A stretch of 6,760 bases of DNA from assembly GCA_021828225.1 (NCBI GenBank), contig JAKASH010000158.1, positions 1 to 6,760 of the forward strand, given 5' to 3'. The DNA is from Acidobacteriota bacterium. GTDB lineage: Bacteria; Acidobacteriota; Terriglobia; UBA7540. Shown here piece by piece: positions 5,457 through 6,760 of the stretch (positions are counted from its first letter, which is position 1; each line of letters begins with the position of its first letter). The notes beneath the pieces are model-generated. The model was not told the origin of the DNA, made no database searches, and was given only the letters and a program-made list of their open reading frames with translations. Made by a program: the position numbers and the translations under genes.

Positions 5457-6392
5457 TTATGTCCAGTCGCGGCCAATTTCGTCAATACTTGTCGCCTCCG
5501 CGAACCCTCCGATGTCCGGGAATTGCGGCGTGGCCCGCGCTAGCGCTAGGGCAAAGACTTTGCCTGCACCGCCTTTTTTGAGTGCCTTAGCGCAGGCGGA
5601 CAAAGTGGCTCCTGTGGTCATCACATCGTCTACGAGAACCACTTGATGGCCCTGCAGAGACTCCGGTCTCGCCACGGCGAATGCACCCCGTACATTTTCC
5701 TTACGAGCCGTATACTTCAGGCCGGTTTGCGGAAGCGTCGGCCGCGTCCGAATCAACACGCCGGCCTCAACTCTTAGTTTCCTTCCACCCGGTGATTTCG
5801 CAACACGGTGCCTCAGCCCATCTGCCAAGCGGTGGGCCTGGTTGAACCCTCTCTCCCTCTCGCGTGACTGGAAGAGCGGAACCGGCACAATCAGAGCCGA
5901 CTCGTCTTCGACGAAACGATCGAGTTTCCCCCAAGGATGAGCGAGCAAGGCTCCTAGCCTCTTGCCGAGACGCTCTCGACGACGAAATTTCAACTGTAGG
6001 ATGAGGAGTCGCAAGTTTCCGCGATAAATCCCAAAGATCCGGGCAAGATTGAAACTGCGGTCATCTGCACGGCACGCACCGCAGAGGGTTTGGGCAGAGT
6101 CGGCGGCTCGCTCAGAAATGATAGGAAGTCCGCACCGCTCGCAGCAGGTTCCTTCCCAGGATGCAACTTTAGACCAGCAGTCGCGGCATACACCCAGGCC
6201 ACGGGCGCTGGCCACTTCACCGCTGCAAATGGAACAACTGGTTGGGAAAATGACCGAGAACAGGCTGTCAGCCAGCTCTTGGAGGAGGGGACGACTATCC
6301 GCAATTGAAGGCAAGCCCGGGTTGAACGCAAGCCTCGCTTTCTGTGAGCTGCGGTTCGTTACAGCAGACCCTTTTCCTGTTTCTCCTGGCAC
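5457..6392 (-). CDS. ComF-like phosphoribosyltransferase-fold protein with N-terminal zinc fingers
   Basis: The protein, up to 311 residues, is a ComF/GntX family member. Cysteine pairs at 53/56, 69/72, 84/87 and 104/107 make an N-terminal zinc-binding region following the family's usual SLFSVIFPTSC entry. The type I phosphoribosyltransferase part includes LIVPVPLFQSRERERGFNQA (167-186) and the PRPP-binding loop VVLVDDVMTTGAT (251-263). In naturally competent bacteria ComF helps process incoming single-stranded DNA; many homologues lie in species with no proven competence, so the role here is inferred. About 23 residues of unconserved tail follow the core. The start is uncertain: GTG 6392 has no good Shine-Dalgarno and overlaps the upstream gene by 34 nt, suggesting translational coupling. 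An in-frame TTG at 6314 would remove the overlap and still keep the conserved core, which begins near residue 38. Confidence 0.9.
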   Translation of the reverse strand: MPGETGKGSAVTNRSSQKARLAFNPGLPSIADSRPLLQELADSLFSVIFPTSCSICSGEVASARGLGVCRDCWSKVASWEGTCCERCGLPIISERAADSAQTLCGACRADDRSFNLARIFGIYRGNLRLLILQLKFRRRERLGKRLGALLAHPWGKLDRFVEDESALIVPVPLFQSRERERGFNQAHRLADGLRHRVAKSPGGRKLRVEAGVLIRTRPTLPQTGLKYTARKENVRGAFAVARPESLQGHQVVLVDDVMTTGATLSACAKALKKGGAGKVFALALARATPQFPDIGGFAEATSIDEIGRDWT

Positions 6393-6712
6393 TCAATACA
6401 GTGACGGGCCCACGGCACAGCTTCCAAGCGCTTCTTTTGGACGCCTTGCTGGCATTCCACACAAAGTCCGTACGAACCATTATCGACGCGCTTGAGGGCA
6501 TCAGCGATGAGCTGAAGGACGCGCCGGTTGTCGTCACTTTGGTGAAAAAGAAATTCCTTGGTGTACGAATTGGCCGCGCGGTCAGCCAAGTCCTGGGTAA
6601 TCTCACCGTCTGCTTCGCGGCCATCTTGCTCTGACCTTGCAACCATGCGACGCACTTCTTCCTGTTTCGCCAACAACCGTTTCTTGTAACTCTCTACCTT
6701 CTTCTTGTCCAT
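6359..6712 (-). CDS. DksA/TraR family zinc-finger transcription regulator
   Basis: The 117-residue protein fits the DksA/TraR family, which binds the secondary channel of RNA polymerase and, often with ppGpp, tunes stress and rRNA promoters. A Lys/Glu-rich helical start (about 2-35) leads to DLADRA (Asp41, Asp44, Ala46), the DxxDxA tip of the coiled coil that reaches the polymerase active site. A second helix follows, then a four-cysteine zinc finger, CVEC (84/87) and CIEC (105/108), with 17 residues between the pairs. It is shorter than Escherichia coli DksA (151 residues), mainly at the N-terminus, like many stand-alone short relatives. The ATG has a purine-rich AAGAGGG just upstream with rather tight spacing. 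It is the first gene of the probable operon; its 3' end overlaps the annotated ComF start. Because short paralogues vary in function, I give no gene symbol. Confidence 0.9.
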   Translation of the reverse strand: MDKKKVESYKKRLLAKQEEVRRMVARSEQDGREADGEITQDLADRAANSYTKEFLFHQSDDNRRVLQLIADALKRVDNGSYGLCVECQQGVQKKRLEAVPWARHCIECQEKQEKGLL

Positions 6713-6738
6713 AGCCCTCTTACGCCATTCAGCTTTGG

Positions 6739-6760
6739 GATATAAACTTTTAATTTTATC
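6739..6760 (-). promoter_or_regulatory. AT-rich promoter-like stretch upstream of the DksA-like gene
   Basis: On the minus strand this stretch is almost wholly A/T and contains TATATC (6739-6744) and TAAAAT (6753-6758), either of which could be a -10 box. The matching -35 would lie beyond the window edge, so the promoter cannot be completed from this sequence. Confidence 0.25.

Overview
The window looks like chromosomal DNA of an Acidobacteriota member. The main reason is the large Oar-like TonB-dependent outer-membrane receptor, which has a carboxypeptidase-regulatory-like N-terminal domain and the 'VTKSGSNAFHG' junction typical of the families expanded in that phylum. An intergenic region rich in GC hairpin repeats agrees with this. 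The assignment is inferred from gene content; there is no rRNA or other phylogenetic marker.

Layout: (a) 1-191 is a relatively AT-rich leader with a candidate promoter and a strong Shine-Dalgarno. (b) 195-3566 (+) is the receptor gene. (c) 3567-4068 is a 500-bp non-coding region. It opens with a bulged hairpin just after the receptor stop and then holds four hairpin repeats of two classes ('GTAGCGGC' and 'GTCAGGGC'), each class present once per strand, plus a degenerate direct repeat. (d) 4129-4872 (+) is a DUF72/YecE-like gene with its own likely promoter. (e) 4879-6712 (-) is a probable three-gene operon, transcribed in the order DksA/TraR-like zinc-finger protein, ComF-like phosphoribosyltransferase, HNH endonuclease. 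Its last gene ends 6 bp from the end of the DUF72 gene, in convergent orientation.

Functionally the window is mixed. The receptor would move an unknown ligand across the outer membrane. The DksA-like protein would act on RNA polymerase. The ComF-like and HNH proteins point loosely to DNA uptake or DNA processing, but nothing here proves that the operon forms one pathway. I see no complete mobile element, CRISPR array, tRNA or rRNA. The most unusual part is the repeat cluster: the two 'GTCAGGGC' elements differ at exactly six positions, which form three compensatory base-pair changes. This suggests that the folded hairpin, and not only the sequence, is maintained or recognised.
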